Positions 25,518 through 35,330 are shown, numbered from the stretch's first letter. The stretch: DNA of 64,000 nucleotides from an uncultured Fibrobacter sp. (GCA_946414075.1 CAMKNA010000002.1:1-64000); one strand, 5' to 3'. Program-made: numbers and translations. Notes: a model not told the origin generated them from the letters alone.

Positions 25518-27829
25518 TACTTACCTATGACATCCAGAGGATATACGCAACGGAATCCAAGGGTTTCGGACCAATATCTGGGATCTTCATCGTCCCTGAC
25601 AGTCATGTTCAGCATCCGCTCCCTATCCTTCCAGGAGCCACCCTTATAGACCCTAGCAGAACCAAGCAATGCTCCCGTGGGATTCGAAGATTCCACATAG
25701 AACGAAAGCATGAAGTACTTATCTCGAGTCCATTCAGCCACGTTACCGGACATATCGTAGATACCCCAAGCATTGGGCTTCTTGGTGGCCACTTGCTGAG
25801 GACCGTAGGCATCGTCCTCCTTACGCATCTTGTAGGAATTTTCCATGTAAATGGCGTAGTCCGACGGGTTGGGAACAGAATCCATGACCCAGGGGGCTCC
25901 TTCGAGGCTTCCAGCGCGACCCGCAAACTCCCACTGGGCTTCCGTAGGCAAATCCCCTCCATTCACCTGACACACCTTCCGAGCGTCGTACCAGTTGATG
26001 TTGTGGACCGGTTTCTGCGGATGGAAGTAGGTGGACCTATCCTTGACCCGTTCAGCGGAATCCACAAGGAGCATAACCTTTTCCATGAGCTCCTGAGTCA
26101 TTTCCGTCGTCATGATGGCAAAAGAAGACATCTCCACCACGTTCCCGTAATAGCGGAAAGATCCGGAATCAACAATGGCCAAGCGTCCACGACGGGGGTC
26201 ATTTACAATGTTTTTCCCAAGAACTTCCTGGCTCGACGACGATACTATCGCAGAAGAAGACGAGCTGAGCTCGGGCGCAGACGAAGAACTCTCTGCAGGA
26301 GGAGGTGGTGGCGGCGGGTTCAGCCAATCCTGGACTTCCTGCTGTTCAAAGATGTATTGCGGCAATGTGAAGCTTCCCTGGGCATCCACCACCGTTCCAG
26401 CGATTTCCACTTCCAGCTTCACATAGCGGTAATGGTGTCTCGTTATATCGCCTTCAGCTCCATAGATCCAGACAGGCTTGTTATTTTGCAGGGAAACGAT
26501 AATCTTCACGCCACTTCCCGGAGTCACAAGCATATTCGCTATGGAATCAGGCGTATACCCTGGGACATTTCCCTTCCAGGTTACATCATAACGATTGGCC
26601 GGCTGGCTAAACTTGAGAATCAGGAAACTGGGCGCCGCAGCAACCAGCTGTGGGGCCGCAGGTGCAGTAGAATCCGAAGGCACTGCCGAATTTGCAGCTG
26701 AAGAAGCCGGCTCTGCGGCCAAAGGCTGAGTCGACGGCTGGACGGTATCACGGGGAGGCATCTCGTAAAGAACAGAATCCGGTGTAAGGTATACGCGCCA
26801 AGGCATGGCGTGCAGACTGTCAAACTTCTGCTTAAAGGCTTGATCTAGGACAGAAACACCTGCCATCTTGGACTTGCGCCACAGGTCCTTGGCTTCGGCA
26901 CGGACCAGATCAAAGCGCTTTGCATACAGCCCATAGACCTTGCTGCTATCATCTAGCCCCACAGAAACGGCCGGTTTCTTGGCTGGATAGGCCTTGGCAA
27001 ATTCGTTGGTATCCACAAAATCCACGATTTTTCTCAATTCTTCCAGGAACTTGTCATACAGAGACTCGGTAGACTCCAGGTCCGGCGCAGCGACAACCTG
27101 GTCGACCGAAACCGTCAAAAGGCTGTCAACAGAATGGGATTCTTCAAGTTGTACGAAATTGGGCTTAAATACAAGAGCCTTTCCACTTTGAACCGTGCCT
27201 ATATCCGCCAGGGGCATGTGATTTGGAGCTGAAAAGACAAAGGCGTATGGCCCTGGTTCTACAGGATAGAACATCTTGGAATTGCTGCGCACTTTAGGAT
27301 CCAAGGAAGATATCTTCATTTCCTTAATGGGGGAATCCACCTTGATAATTCCAGGAAGAGAATCTTCCTTCAGCAGCTGCCAACGGCCATTTTTCATAAA
27401 GAAGAGTTTGGGAACCCTAGGCGAATAGATGTAGTCCTTATCAAAATAGATATCCGTCTCATCCTGGAAGGCCTTGGAATTCTTGGTGGGATACATACGC
27501 AGCTGAACCACATCAAAAACCGTAAGATGGTTCTTCGCTAGATTGAACGCATGAAGTTTACGGTAGTTTGTCAGGCTAATCTTGCCTTGGACCCAGTGGT
27601 ATTCCTTGGGGCTTTTCTTGTGACGCAAAAAGAGAACATTTTCTTTCAAGGGCAAAGTCGGAGCCGTTGTCGAGACAGAACCGGAAATAGCAATTGCCAT
27701 TTCCGGGAACGGTTCAAAGAGATCCCCTTCCTTGAACTGATCCATAGTCACCTTAAACATCTTGTCGCCATCGGCAAGGGCCAACACCGGCAATAAAACC
27801 AGGATAGGCAGAATGCGCAAAAATTGCAT
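25517..27829 (-). CDS. Secreted protein with a C-terminal formylglycine-generating-enzyme (SUMF1) fold domain
   Basis: 770 residues from ATG at 27827-27829, which has AGGAG 5 nt upstream. Signal peptide about 1-19. The N-terminal 500 residues are beta-rich with no recognised domain. A linker with seven prolines and Ser tracts lies near 505-540. Residues about 545-765 match the FGE-sulfatase fold: ETTEMTQE-like TTEMTQELMEKV, PVHNINWYDARKVC, LPTEAQWEFAGRAG, MSGNVAEWTRDKY, and GGSWKDRE ending in GFRCVYP. I do not see the paired Cys needed for formylglycine formation, so this is probably a binding or structural variant. It overlaps the downstream membrane-protein gene. Confidence 0.75.
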   Translation of the reverse strand: MQFLRILPILVLLPVLALADGDKMFKVTMDQFKEGDLFEPFPEMAIAISGSVSTTAPTLPLKENVLFLRHKKSPKEYHWVQGKISLTNYRKLHAFNLAKNHLTVFDVVQLRMYPTKNSKAFQDETDIYFDKDYIYSPRVPKLFFMKNGRWQLLKEDSLPGIIKVDSPIKEMKISSLDPKVRSNSKMFYPVEPGPYAFVFSAPNHMPLADIGTVQSGKALVFKPNFVQLEESHSVDSLLTVSVDQVVAAPDLESTESLYDKFLEELRKIVDFVDTNEFAKAYPAKKPAVSVGLDDSSKVYGLYAKRFDLVRAEAKDLWRKSKMAGVSVLDQAFKQKFDSLHAMPWRVYLTPDSVLYEMPPRDTVQPSTQPLAAEPASSAANSAVPSDSTAPAAPQLVAAAPSFLILKFSQPANRYDVTWKGNVPGYTPDSIANMLVTPGSGVKIIVSLQNNKPVWIYGAEGDITRHHYRYVKLEVEIAGTVVDAQGSFTLPQYIFEQQEVQDWLNPPPPPPPAESSSSAPELSSSSSAIVSSSSQEVLGKNIVNDPRRGRLAIVDSGSFRYYGNVVEMSSFAIMTTEMTQELMEKVMLLVDSAERVKDRSTYFHPQKPVHNINWYDARKVCQVNGGDLPTEAQWEFAGRAGSLEGAPWVMDSVPNPSDYAIYMENSYKMRKEDDAYGPQQVATKKPNAWGIYDMSGNVAEWTRDKYFMLSFYVESSNPTGALLGSARVYKGGSWKDRERMLNMTVRDDEDPRYWSETLGFRCVYPLDVIGK

Positions 27830-27938
27830 AATCGCTCCTATAATACTCCTAAACACCGCCTTTCAGCAGCCATTTTCCATAAAGATAATTTCTTGTTTTG
27901 TTTTCCCGTAAGCGGGAGTGCCTCTACGAAGCCAAAAA

Positions 27939-30900
27939 TCAGCTATTTACGCCCATTTTCAGCAAATAACCGCCCTGGCTTCCGCCAGTGGGGCCCAATT
28001 CCACCGTCCAGTCCGCCATACGGATGATGTCCGGGTGGTGCTCGATGACGATCAGGGTGTCTCCACGGGCAGAAAGACGGCGCAGCAGATTCCAGAGAAT
28101 CTGGATATCCTTCAGGTGAAGCCCTGTGGTGGGCTCGTCCAGCAGGTAGACCATCTCCCCCGTCGTTTTCCGCGAAAGTTCCGCCGCCAGCTTGAGCCGC
28201 TGGGATTCGCCACCCGAAAGGGTGGTAACAGGTTGGCCCAACCTCAGGTATCCAAGGCCCACATCCCGCAGGCATTCCAACTTGGGCAAGATTTTCGGCT
28301 GGTCCTTAAAAAACTCGCAGGCTTCGTCGATACGCATGTCCAAGACATCGGCAATGTTCTTGCCCTTGAAGGCGACGGTAAGGGTCTCCTGATTGTAACG
28401 CTTGCCACCACACACATCGCAGACTTCCCATATGTCCGAAAGGAAATGCATTTCCACCGATATAGCGCCACGACCCTCGCAGGCCTCGCAGCGGCCACGG
28501 GCGATGTTGTAGCTGAAACGGCCGTAATCAAAGCCCTTGGCCTTTGCCTGTGGCAGTTTGGCGAAGAGCTTGCGAATGTCGTCAAACACGCCCGTGTAAC
28601 TGGCGGGCGTGCTGCGAGGCGTTCCCGAGATGGGGCTCTGGTCTACCAAGAGCACCTCCCCACTCTGCTTTTTGCGGCCGCGGGCCTGGAACTTCTTCTT
28701 CAGGGCCGGGTAGATTTCGTCCACCACCATGGAACTCTTGCCAGAACCCGAAACACCACAGACCACGCTGATGGCGCCCTTCGGGAACCGAACGGAAAGG
28801 TTCTTCAGGTTGTTCTTCTTGAGTCCCTTGAATTCGTAGAATTCGGAATCATCCGTTACAGGGCGGACGCCTATCTGGTTCGTTACTGGAATGGACCCCG
28901 TCAGGTACTTGACGGTCTCGCTCCTGGGGAACTGCTGCAGGGCATAGGGCTTGGAAAGCTGCTTGGGAGAGCCTTCCGCCACCACTTCGCCACCGAACTC
29001 GCCTGCCGCAGGGCCCATGTCGATGATGTGGTCTGCCGCCTTCATCATCTTCATGTCATGTTCCACCACCACCAAGGTGTTTCCCAAGTCCCGCAGGCGG
29101 TAAAGAGAATCCAGCAATTTAGCTGTATCACTTTCGTGAAGGCCCACCGTAGGTTCGTCCAAGACATACAGCACTCCTTCTAGGCCACTGCCAATCTGGC
29201 TTGCCAAACGGATACGCTGGGACTCGCCGCCGCTAAGGGTGTCGCCTGCACGGTCAAGACCGATGTAGCCAAGGCCCACGCTTATCAGGAATTCCAGACG
29301 GCCGACGATTTCCCTGAACAGGGGTTCTGCCACCGTCTTCTTGCTTTCGCCATCCTTTTCACCCTTGAAGTCCACATGGGTAAACCAGTCCAGGGCTTCG
29401 GCAATGCTCATGCGGTGCACATCCATAATGTTCTTACCCGCAATGCGGACTGCCAAGTATTCCGGCTTCAGCCTTTCGCCATGGCAGTCCGGACAGACAT
29501 CGCCATCCTTGAAATGCCCGAGCCCGAGACAAGTATCACAGGCGCCCCAATGGGTATTGAAACTGAAATGCTTTGGGTTGAGAGCGGAATCCATGTACCA
29601 GCCGCACTTGGGGCAGCCCGGTTTTTCGGAACAGGCAAGGCGTTCACCTTTTTCATTCTCTATATACAGAATACCATTGCCGTCCCGGTAGCCCCGTTCA
29701 AAGGCTTCTACCAGGCGAGCACGATTCGATTCCTTCACCACCAGGGAATCCACTACGGCAAGCACCTGCTTTTCCCTTGTGGGAACCTTCGGCAACGGAA
29801 GTTCCACCAGTTTTTTGCCCAGGTACGCCTTACGGTAGCCCTTTTCCGTCAGGATTTTGGATAACTTAACCTCGTCTTTGATTTCGAAGGGTGCAAGAAC
29901 CGTCACCATCTTGTTCAGACTATTATCAAAGGCCCGTTTGGTCAGGTCGCCCGCGGAGTACGAATCCACGGGATTGCCGCAATGCAGGCAGTGCGGCGTG
30001 CCGACCCTCGCCCACAATATGCGGAAATAGTCATAAATCTCGGTGAGGGTCGCCACAGTACTCCGCGGACTCTTGCTGGCGCTCTTCTGATCGATGGCGA
30101 TGGCCGGGGCAAGCCCCGTGATGGAATCGATGCTCCCGTGGTCGGGGCGACCCAGGAATCGCCGGGCATAGGTACTCAGAGTTTCCACAAAACGGCGCTG
30201 GCCCTCGCTGAACAAGGTATGGAACGCCAGGCTGGACTTTCCGGAGCCGGAAACGCCGGTAACCACCGTGAGCTTGTGCCGCGGGATAGTGACATCGATG
30301 TTTTTCAGGTTGTGCTTACGGGCGCCATGGACTTCTATATCCAGGGAGTATGCCTCCCCCGCCTTCAGGGACCTATCAAACTGTTTGTTCTCACCATGCT
30401 TGCGGGAAAGGACCGGAGCCAGGTATTTACCAGTCTGGCTTTTCTTGTTTTTCGCAATCTGTTCCGGAGTACCTACGGCGACAATACGCCCGCCGCCCAC
30501 ACCGGCCTCAGGCCCTAAATCGATAATCCAATCGGCGCACTTGATGACATCCAGGTTGTGCTCGATGACCACCACGCTGTTACCAAGGCTCCGCAAGCGG
30601 TTCAGGCATTCCAGAAGCCTGCGGATATCCTCGAAATGAAGCCCCGTAGTAGGTTCATCCAACAGATAAAGGGTCTTGCCAGTACCCGGACGCCTAAGTT
30701 CCGAGGCAATCTTGATTCGTTGTGCTTCGCCACCCGAAAGAGTGGTAGAAGGCTGCCCGAGACGCAGGTAACCCAGACCTACTTCCACAAGCAGGTTCAG
30801 TGGTTCCGCAATTTTCGGGATATCCTTGAAAAATTCTGCGGCCTCCGAAATGCTCATCTCCAGAATTTCGGAAATGTTCTTACCCTTGAAATAAATCTCC

Positions 30901-33194
30901 CGTGTGGCGTCATTGAAACGCTTGCCGTCACAGACATCGCAGGTCACCTGCACGCTGGGCAGAATATGCATGTCCACCACTTTTACGCCCGCCCCTTCGC
31001 AGGCATCGCAGCGGCCACCCTTCACATTGAAACTGAAGCGGCTCTTGGTGTAGCCGCGGACCTTACTTTCGGGCAAGCTCCCGAACAGGTCGCGGATATC
31101 GTCCCAAATCTTGGTGTAGGTAGCGGGATTGCTACGGGGTGTGCGACCGATAGGTGTCTGGTCGATTTCTATGACCTTGTCGATGTTCTCGAGACCTTCC
31201 AGGTGGTCGAACCTGCCCACCGGTTCTTCGGAATTGTAGAACACACGGGCCAGTTCCCGACGGAGAATCTGGTTGATAAGCGTGCTCTTGCCGGAGCCGG
31301 AAACGCCGGTGACTACGGTAAAGGCGCCACCCAGAGGAATTTCCACATCGATATTCTTCAGGTTGTTCTCGGTGGCGCCGCAAATTTTAAGCTTGGGCGT
31401 ATCCTTGTCAATCTTCTTGCGCTTCTCGGGAATCTCAATGGCCTTGCGACCGCTCAGATACGCCCCCGTCAGGGAGGACTTGTTCTTTTCCAGCTCTTCC
31501 ACCGTGCCCGCCGCCAAAATCCGACCGCCCTCTACACCGGCGCCGGGCCCTACATCAATGACGCAGTCCGCATGGCGCATGGTGTCTTCGTCGTGCTCCA
31601 CAATGACAAGGCTGTTGCCCTGGGCACGCAGGTGCTCCAGCATTTCCAAGAGCTTGTCGTTATCGCGAGGGTGCAAACCAATGCTAGGTTCATCCAGAAT
31701 GTAAAGCACCCCCTGAAGACCAGCCCCCACAGCGCTAGCCAGGCGGATACGCTGGGCCTCACCGCCACTTAAGGTAGAAGCCTTGCGGCTGATGTTCAAG
31801 TACCCGAGCCCCACCGTCTTCAAAAAGTTCAGACGGCCACGGATTTCGCGGAAGATTTCCTTGCCTATCCGCAGCTCCTTCTCGGAGAGTTTCAAGCCGT
31901 TGAAAAAGTCGGCAGACTTGTCCACAGACCATTCCGTAAGCTCGGTAAGATTATGGCCATGAAATTCAACCGCATTGGCCGTGCGGTTGATGCGAGTCCC
32001 GCCACATTCAGGGCAGACACCAATCTTCATGAACTTGCGGAAGTGGAAAATATGCCACATGTCCCATAGTTCCTGCATCACGGAAACTACGCCGTTCTCG
32101 TTGCCGCTGGGCGGGCCGTACAAGAAGGCATGGCGCTGCTTTTCGGTGAGCTTTTTCCAGGGCGTATCCAGGGAACAGAGCATCTCGTTGGCGATAGTCC
32201 GCAAATTCCGCCAGCCGAAATCAGAAAAGATAATGGTTCCCGTATCCTTCTTCTGGCAGGCAAAACAACCCTGCTTTATGGAAAGGTTCGGGTCAGGCAC
32301 CACCAGGTCCAAGTCAAACTCGCAACTTTCGCCCAAGCCCTTGCACACCGGGCAGCGGCCCTTGGGGTCGTTGAAGCTGAAGAACCGGGGTTCCAATTCG
32401 GGAATGGAAACGCCACACTTGGGGCAGGCCAGTTCCGTGCCCTGCAGGCGATACTCCTCTTTCGTCTCAGCACCCGCCGACAGCAAAAAACTCACGGGTT
32501 TCCCGTCGGTCAATTTGAGAGCCCCTTCCAAAGCTTCCCGCAGGCGGCTCATGTTCTTGCGTTCAAGCGTCAAGCGGTCTATCACCGCCTCGATAGTGTG
32601 CTTCTCGTAACGCACCAGGGCAGGAACATCTTCAAGTCTGTAAATCGCGCCATCCACTCGGGCACGAACAAAACCATCTTCCTTAAGTTCCAAGAGTTCC
32701 TTGCGGTATTCGCCCTTGCGCTCCTGCACGATGGGGGCCATCACCGTAATCTGCTTGCCCTCGTCGCTCACATACAGGTTGTCCACAATCTGGTCCACCG
32801 TCTGGGCCTTGATGACACGACCGCACTTGGGGCAATGGGGTACGCCCAGGCGGGCGAAAAGCAGACGGTAATGGTCCAGGATTTCCACCACCGTTCCCAC
32901 CGTAGAGCGGGGGTTCCTATTTACCGTCTTCTGGTCTATAGAAATGGTAGGCGAAATACCCCGGACGCTTTCCACCTCGGGGTGCTTCATGCGACCAATA
33001 AACTGGCGGGCGTATGCCGACAGCGATTCCACAAACCGGCGCTGCCCTTCTTGGAACACCGTATCGAAGGCCAAGCTAGACTTGCCCGAACCCGAGACGC
33101 CAGTGACCACCACGATGGAATCGCGGGGAATCTTCAAATCCACATGTTGCAGGTTGTGCTCGTGGGCATCGCGGATGTCGATATACTTGGTCAT
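27939..33194 (-). CDS. uvrA: Tandem (double-length) UvrA excinuclease ABC subunit
   Basis: 1751 residues, nearly twice the usual ~940. UvrA finds bulky lesions and loads UvrB. Residues 1-932 form a full UvrA: Walker A TGVSGSGKSS at 31-40, LSGGEAQRIRLAS, ILDEPSIGLHPRD, a second Walker A, and CxxC zinc modules (CPKCG, CPVCKGLGE, CPECGG; CDACEG, CDVCDG). Residues 933-1751 form a second, diverged UvrA with Walker A at about 977-988 and 1478-1488, LSGGESQRIRL and LSGGESQRLKL. This half has zinc Cys pairs but is shorter, because the insertion-domain region between CLGLG and CPDCHG is missing. Chlamydial UvrA is similarly doubled. It reads through with no frameshift. Confidence 0.95.
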   Translation of the reverse strand: MTKYIDIRDAHEHNLQHVDLKIPRDSIVVVTGVSGSGKSSLAFDTVFQEGQRRFVESLSAYARQFIGRMKHPEVESVRGISPTISIDQKTVNRNPRSTVGTVVEILDHYRLLFARLGVPHCPKCGRVIKAQTVDQIVDNLYVSDEGKQITVMAPIVQERKGEYRKELLELKEDGFVRARVDGAIYRLEDVPALVRYEKHTIEAVIDRLTLERKNMSRLREALEGALKLTDGKPVSFLLSAGAETKEEYRLQGTELACPKCGVSIPELEPRFFSFNDPKGRCPVCKGLGESCEFDLDLVVPDPNLSIKQGCFACQKKDTGTIIFSDFGWRNLRTIANEMLCSLDTPWKKLTEKQRHAFLYGPPSGNENGVVSVMQELWDMWHIFHFRKFMKIGVCPECGGTRINRTANAVEFHGHNLTELTEWSVDKSADFFNGLKLSEKELRIGKEIFREIRGRLNFLKTVGLGYLNISRKASTLSGGEAQRIRLASAVGAGLQGVLYILDEPSIGLHPRDNDKLLEMLEHLRAQGNSLVIVEHDEDTMRHADCVIDVGPGAGVEGGRILAAGTVEELEKNKSSLTGAYLSGRKAIEIPEKRKKIDKDTPKLKICGATENNLKNIDVEIPLGGAFTVVTGVSGSGKSTLINQILRRELARVFYNSEEPVGRFDHLEGLENIDKVIEIDQTPIGRTPRSNPATYTKIWDDIRDLFGSLPESKVRGYTKSRFSFNVKGGRCDACEGAGVKVVDMHILPSVQVTCDVCDGKRFNDATREIYFKGKNISEILEMSISEAAEFFKDIPKIAEPLNLLVEVGLGYLRLGQPSTTLSGGEAQRIKIASELRRPGTGKTLYLLDEPTTGLHFEDIRRLLECLNRLRSLGNSVVVIEHNLDVIKCADWIIDLGPEAGVGGGRIVAVGTPEQIAKNKKSQTGKYLAPVLSRKHGENKQFDRSLKAGEAYSLDIEVHGARKHNLKNIDVTIPRHKLTVVTGVSGSGKSSLAFHTLFSEGQRRFVETLSTYARRFLGRPDHGSIDSITGLAPAIAIDQKSASKSPRSTVATLTEIYDYFRILWARVGTPHCLHCGNPVDSYSAGDLTKRAFDNSLNKMVTVLAPFEIKDEVKLSKILTEKGYRKAYLGKKLVELPLPKVPTREKQVLAVVDSLVVKESNRARLVEAFERGYRDGNGILYIENEKGERLACSEKPGCPKCGWYMDSALNPKHFSFNTHWGACDTCLGLGHFKDGDVCPDCHGERLKPEYLAVRIAGKNIMDVHRMSIAEALDWFTHVDFKGEKDGESKKTVAEPLFREIVGRLEFLISVGLGYIGLDRAGDTLSGGESQRIRLASQIGSGLEGVLYVLDEPTVGLHESDTAKLLDSLYRLRDLGNTLVVVEHDMKMMKAADHIIDMGPAAGEFGGEVVAEGSPKQLSKPYALQQFPRSETVKYLTGSIPVTNQIGVRPVTDDSEFYEFKGLKKNNLKNLSVRFPKGAISVVCGVSGSGKSSMVVDEIYPALKKKFQARGRKKQSGEVLLVDQSPISGTPRSTPASYTGVFDDIRKLFAKLPQAKAKGFDYGRFSYNIARGRCEACEGRGAISVEMHFLSDIWEVCDVCGGKRYNQETLTVAFKGKNIADVLDMRIDEACEFFKDQPKILPKLECLRDVGLGYLRLGQPVTTLSGGESQRLKLAAELSRKTTGEMVYLLDEPTTGLHLKDIQILWNLLRRLSARGDTLIVIEHHPDIIRMADWTVELGPTGGSQGGYLLKMGVNS

Positions 33195-33218
33195 AACGGC
33201 TAATCAATTTTCGCCTTA

Positions 33219-33247
33219 AATATAGTGAACATTTGGACAATTTCCAA
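33219..33247 (-). promoter_or_regulatory. Sigma-70-type promoter of uvrA
   Basis: On the minus strand: -35 TTGGAA (33242-33247), 17-bp spacer, -10 TATATT (33219-33224). The predicted start is near 33212, about 18 nt before the ATG. Confidence 0.7.
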
Positions 33248-33278
33248 GGGTGTAAAAAAAGCCTTGAATCGGCTTATC

Positions 33279-33307
33279 TTGCCAAAAAGGGGCGAATTAG
33301 CTATATT
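33279..33307 (+). promoter_or_regulatory. Promoter of tRNA-Ala
   Basis: -35 TTGCCA (33279-33284), 17-bp spacer, -10 TATATT (33302-33307). The predicted start is about 8 nt before the mature tRNA. Confidence 0.75.
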
Positions 33308-33321
33308 CGGCACTCCAACAC

Positions 33322-33394
33322 GGGGATATAGCTCAGTTGGTAGAGCGACAGGTTCGCAATCTGTAGGTCATGGGTTCGACTCCCACTATCTCCA
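33322..33394 (+). tRNA. tRNA-Ala (anticodon CGC)
   Basis: 73 nt folding as a cloverleaf. The acceptor stem is GGGGATA / TATCTCC, with the G3-U70 wobble pair that defines alanine tRNAs. The D arm is GCTC...GAGC, the anticodon loop is TTCGCAA (anticodon CGC, reading GCG codons), and the T loop is TTCGACT. The 49-65 pair is an A-C mismatch. The discriminator is A, and CCA is not encoded, so it must be added enzymatically. A strong terminator follows after 4 nt. Confidence 0.93.
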
Positions 33395-33398
33395 CTCA

Positions 33399-33434
33399 AA
33401 AGAGACAGACTATCGTCTGCCTCTTTTGTTTTTT
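33399..33434 (+). terminator. Terminator after tRNA-Ala, possibly bidirectional
   Basis: Twelve-bp stem with one A-C mismatch (arms 33399-33410 and 33415-33426), 4-nt loop TATC, then TGTTTTTT on the plus strand. On the minus strand it is followed by TTTTG, so it may also end the gene stopping at 33446. Confidence 0.88.
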
Positions 33435-33445
33435 GGCATTGTTGC

Positions 33446-34405
33446 TCACGCATCAAAATAAACGAAGCTGGTCTTCTTCAGTTCCTTGAGGGAGGTCAGT
33501 ACCGCATGGTCGGGATTGCCCAACAGGGCCACCATCCCGTCAACAGCGGCATGCAGATCTTCTGCACAAGTGGCATGGAACATGGCATAGACATTGTAGG
33601 GAAAACCTTCAAAAGGAGCCCGCTCGTAACAATGAGAAACATGGGAATTGTCGGCTAGGGCCTTCCCCGCCCAGTCCGCATCTTTCACGGAAAAGCACAC
33701 CATGGCGTTTGCGTCAAAACCCGCCTGCTGGTGCCTAAGAACAGCTCCAAACCTACGCATAATTCTAAGGTCTAGGTCTCCGCGAATTTCGGAAATGTCT
33801 ATTCCCAAGTCGGAGAACGGGGTCAGCGTGTGGGGAATGTCCTTGGAGAGCGTGTTTATCCGGCGCCGGTCCTTGGTGTTCGGGACAAAGGGATCGGCAC
33901 CTTTCGAATCCAACTTATCCGAAACCGGCTTATCCGCGATCTGATCCGTCACATTCGTAGCAGCCTTCATCACCGTATTGATCTTGAACATCCGGCTGGC
34001 CGAAAGGACATGGGCGTCGCGCAAGGTCGTTTCCGCCTCCAGGCCCCGGACTGTTTCCTGAATTTCAGCCTCCGACCGGGCAATGACGGTAAACCAGACG
34101 TTGTAGGCATGGCTGCGGATGTAGTTGTGGGTAATGGAGGAAATCTTATCGACTGCTACAGCAAAGCTATCCAGGTTACCTTCGGGCACCACTCCCGCAC
34201 AGAGTCTGGAAATGTAACCCAACCTGCGGGAATCGTAGATGCCGCCCAGGCGACGGATGACTCCCGACTTCCGCAAGTTTTCTACATGCTCAAACGCAAT
34301 ATCTTCCGAAACACCCAGCCGTCGCCCCAGGGCGGCGTAAGGACGCTCCTCCAGCGGGAAACCGTCCTGTATAATTTCAAGGATTTTCCAGTCTAGAGCT
34401 TCCAC
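33446..34405 (-). CDS. Fused AhbA/AhbB-like siroheme decarboxylase (Lrp/AsnC fold)
   Basis: 319 residues, about twice a single Ahb subunit. The first half has a winged-helix region (RPYAALGRRLGVSED, SGVIRRLGGIYDSRRLGY) and the active-site-type segment ITHNYIRSHAYNVWFTV. After a charged linker the second half repeats the layout: MRRFGAVLRHQQAGFDANAM and VSHCYERAPFEGFPYNVYAMFH. In AhbA/B, such His/Tyr-bearing segments decarboxylate siroheme to didecarboxysiroheme, for heme b or d1. A purely regulatory Lrp-like role is the alternative. Start is GTG (34403-34405) within the end of the upstream gene, a 13-nt overlap. No other heme genes are nearby. Confidence 0.72.
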   Translation of the reverse strand: MEALDWKILEIIQDGFPLEERPYAALGRRLGVSEDIAFEHVENLRKSGVIRRLGGIYDSRRLGYISRLCAGVVPEGNLDSFAVAVDKISSITHNYIRSHAYNVWFTVIARSEAEIQETVRGLEAETTLRDAHVLSASRMFKINTVMKAATNVTDQIADKPVSDKLDSKGADPFVPNTKDRRRINTLSKDIPHTLTPFSDLGIDISEIRGDLDLRIMRRFGAVLRHQQAGFDANAMVCFSVKDADWAGKALADNSHVSHCYERAPFEGFPYNVYAMFHATCAEDLHAAVDGMVALLGNPDHAVLTSLKELKKTSFVYFDA

Positions 34406-35292
34406 GAGAATCCCCTACCCCGGATTTCGTCTTTCACAGTCTCTCCCGCATCTACGGCCGCGCCCTCGAACAAGATGGAGTTCTCGATACGGGCCGACGC
34501 AGGAATTTTTACGCCATCCTGGACAACTGAATGGCCAGAGACGAGGGCGCGGACTTCGCCTGCGACTTGCCCGCCGCACCAGTTGGAAAGTCCCAGCTCT
34601 TCTAGGCGTGCGTCGCAGGCAGCCTTCAGCCCCGCCGGGCTTCCCATGTCTATCCAGGTGGCATTCATTTGGCTGCAGTCCACAAGAATCGGGTGGCCTG
34701 CCGCCAGTTCCTGCTTCCAGAATTCACGGATATCGAACTCACCGTCTTTTATGCGGGCAAGGGCAGCGTCGCTGTACCAGGAAACGCCTGAGAAGGTAGC
34801 GGGTTTTCCTTCTTCTGAACCGAAACGCCCCGCTACACCGGCCAGATGGCCATTGGCATCTACACGGAAGGTGTTCACCTGCGGAAATTCCACCGCCAAA
34901 AGGGCCACATCGCAGCGGTCGCGGCGGGCGTGTTCCATAAAGCCGTTCAGGTCAAAACGGCAGTAGGCGTCGCCGTTCATCACCAGGAGCCCACCCCTGT
35001 AGCCTTCGTTATAGATGCGTTTCAGGGGGCCTGCCGTTCCCAAGATTTCCGGTTCTTCCCAGACCTTTTCGAACCCGAGACGGTTTCCTTCGGCAATCAC
35101 CTGTTCTGCGAGGTAATGGGCGTTGGCATGGAGACGCACGTTCCCCAGTTCCCGGGCACGCTGGGCCTGTATTTCCAGGATGCTCTTATCCACCACGGGC
35201 ACCAAAGGCTTGGGCATATCTTCGGTCAAGGGTCTAAGCCTTGTGCCCAGGCCTGCCGCAAGAATCAGAACATTCAGCTTTTCGTTTTCCAA
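34393..35292 (-). CDS. Sugar-1-phosphate nucleotidyltransferase (MurU/GlmU-N-like)
   Basis: 299 residues from a TTG at 35290-35292, chosen because GAGG lies 5 nt upstream and the product then starts MENEKLNVLILAAG. The family signature LILAAGLGTRLRPLT is followed by MPKPLVPV. A sugar-binding block follows (EPEILGTAGPLKRI and VMNGDAYCRFDL). The tail (about 225-299) could be a short left-handed helix with a hexapeptide-like IPASARIENSILFEGA. Such enzymes make NDP-sugars; UDP-MurNAc or GDP-mannose routes are both possible. The longer upstream TTG (35328) would add 12 unsupported residues. Confidence 0.8.
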   Translation of the reverse strand: MENEKLNVLILAAGLGTRLRPLTEDMPKPLVPVVDKSILEIQAQRARELGNVRLHANAHYLAEQVIAEGNRLGFEKVWEEPEILGTAGPLKRIYNEGYRGGLLVMNGDAYCRFDLNGFMEHARRDRCDVALLAVEFPQVNTFRVDANGHLAGVAGRFGSEEGKPATFSGVSWYSDAALARIKDGEFDIREFWKQELAAGHPILVDCSQMNATWIDMGSPAGLKAACDARLEELGLSNWCGGQVAGEVRALVSGHSVVQDGVKIPASARIENSILFEGAAVDAGETVKDEIRGRGFSWKL

Positions 35293-35330
35293 ATTCGCCT
35301 CTATCGGCTGCGTTATAATAAGGGCCAAAT

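Noticed and set aside
25517..27829. Diversity-generating retroelement target
   Set aside because: The C-terminal fold is right, but no template repeat or reverse transcriptase is in the window.
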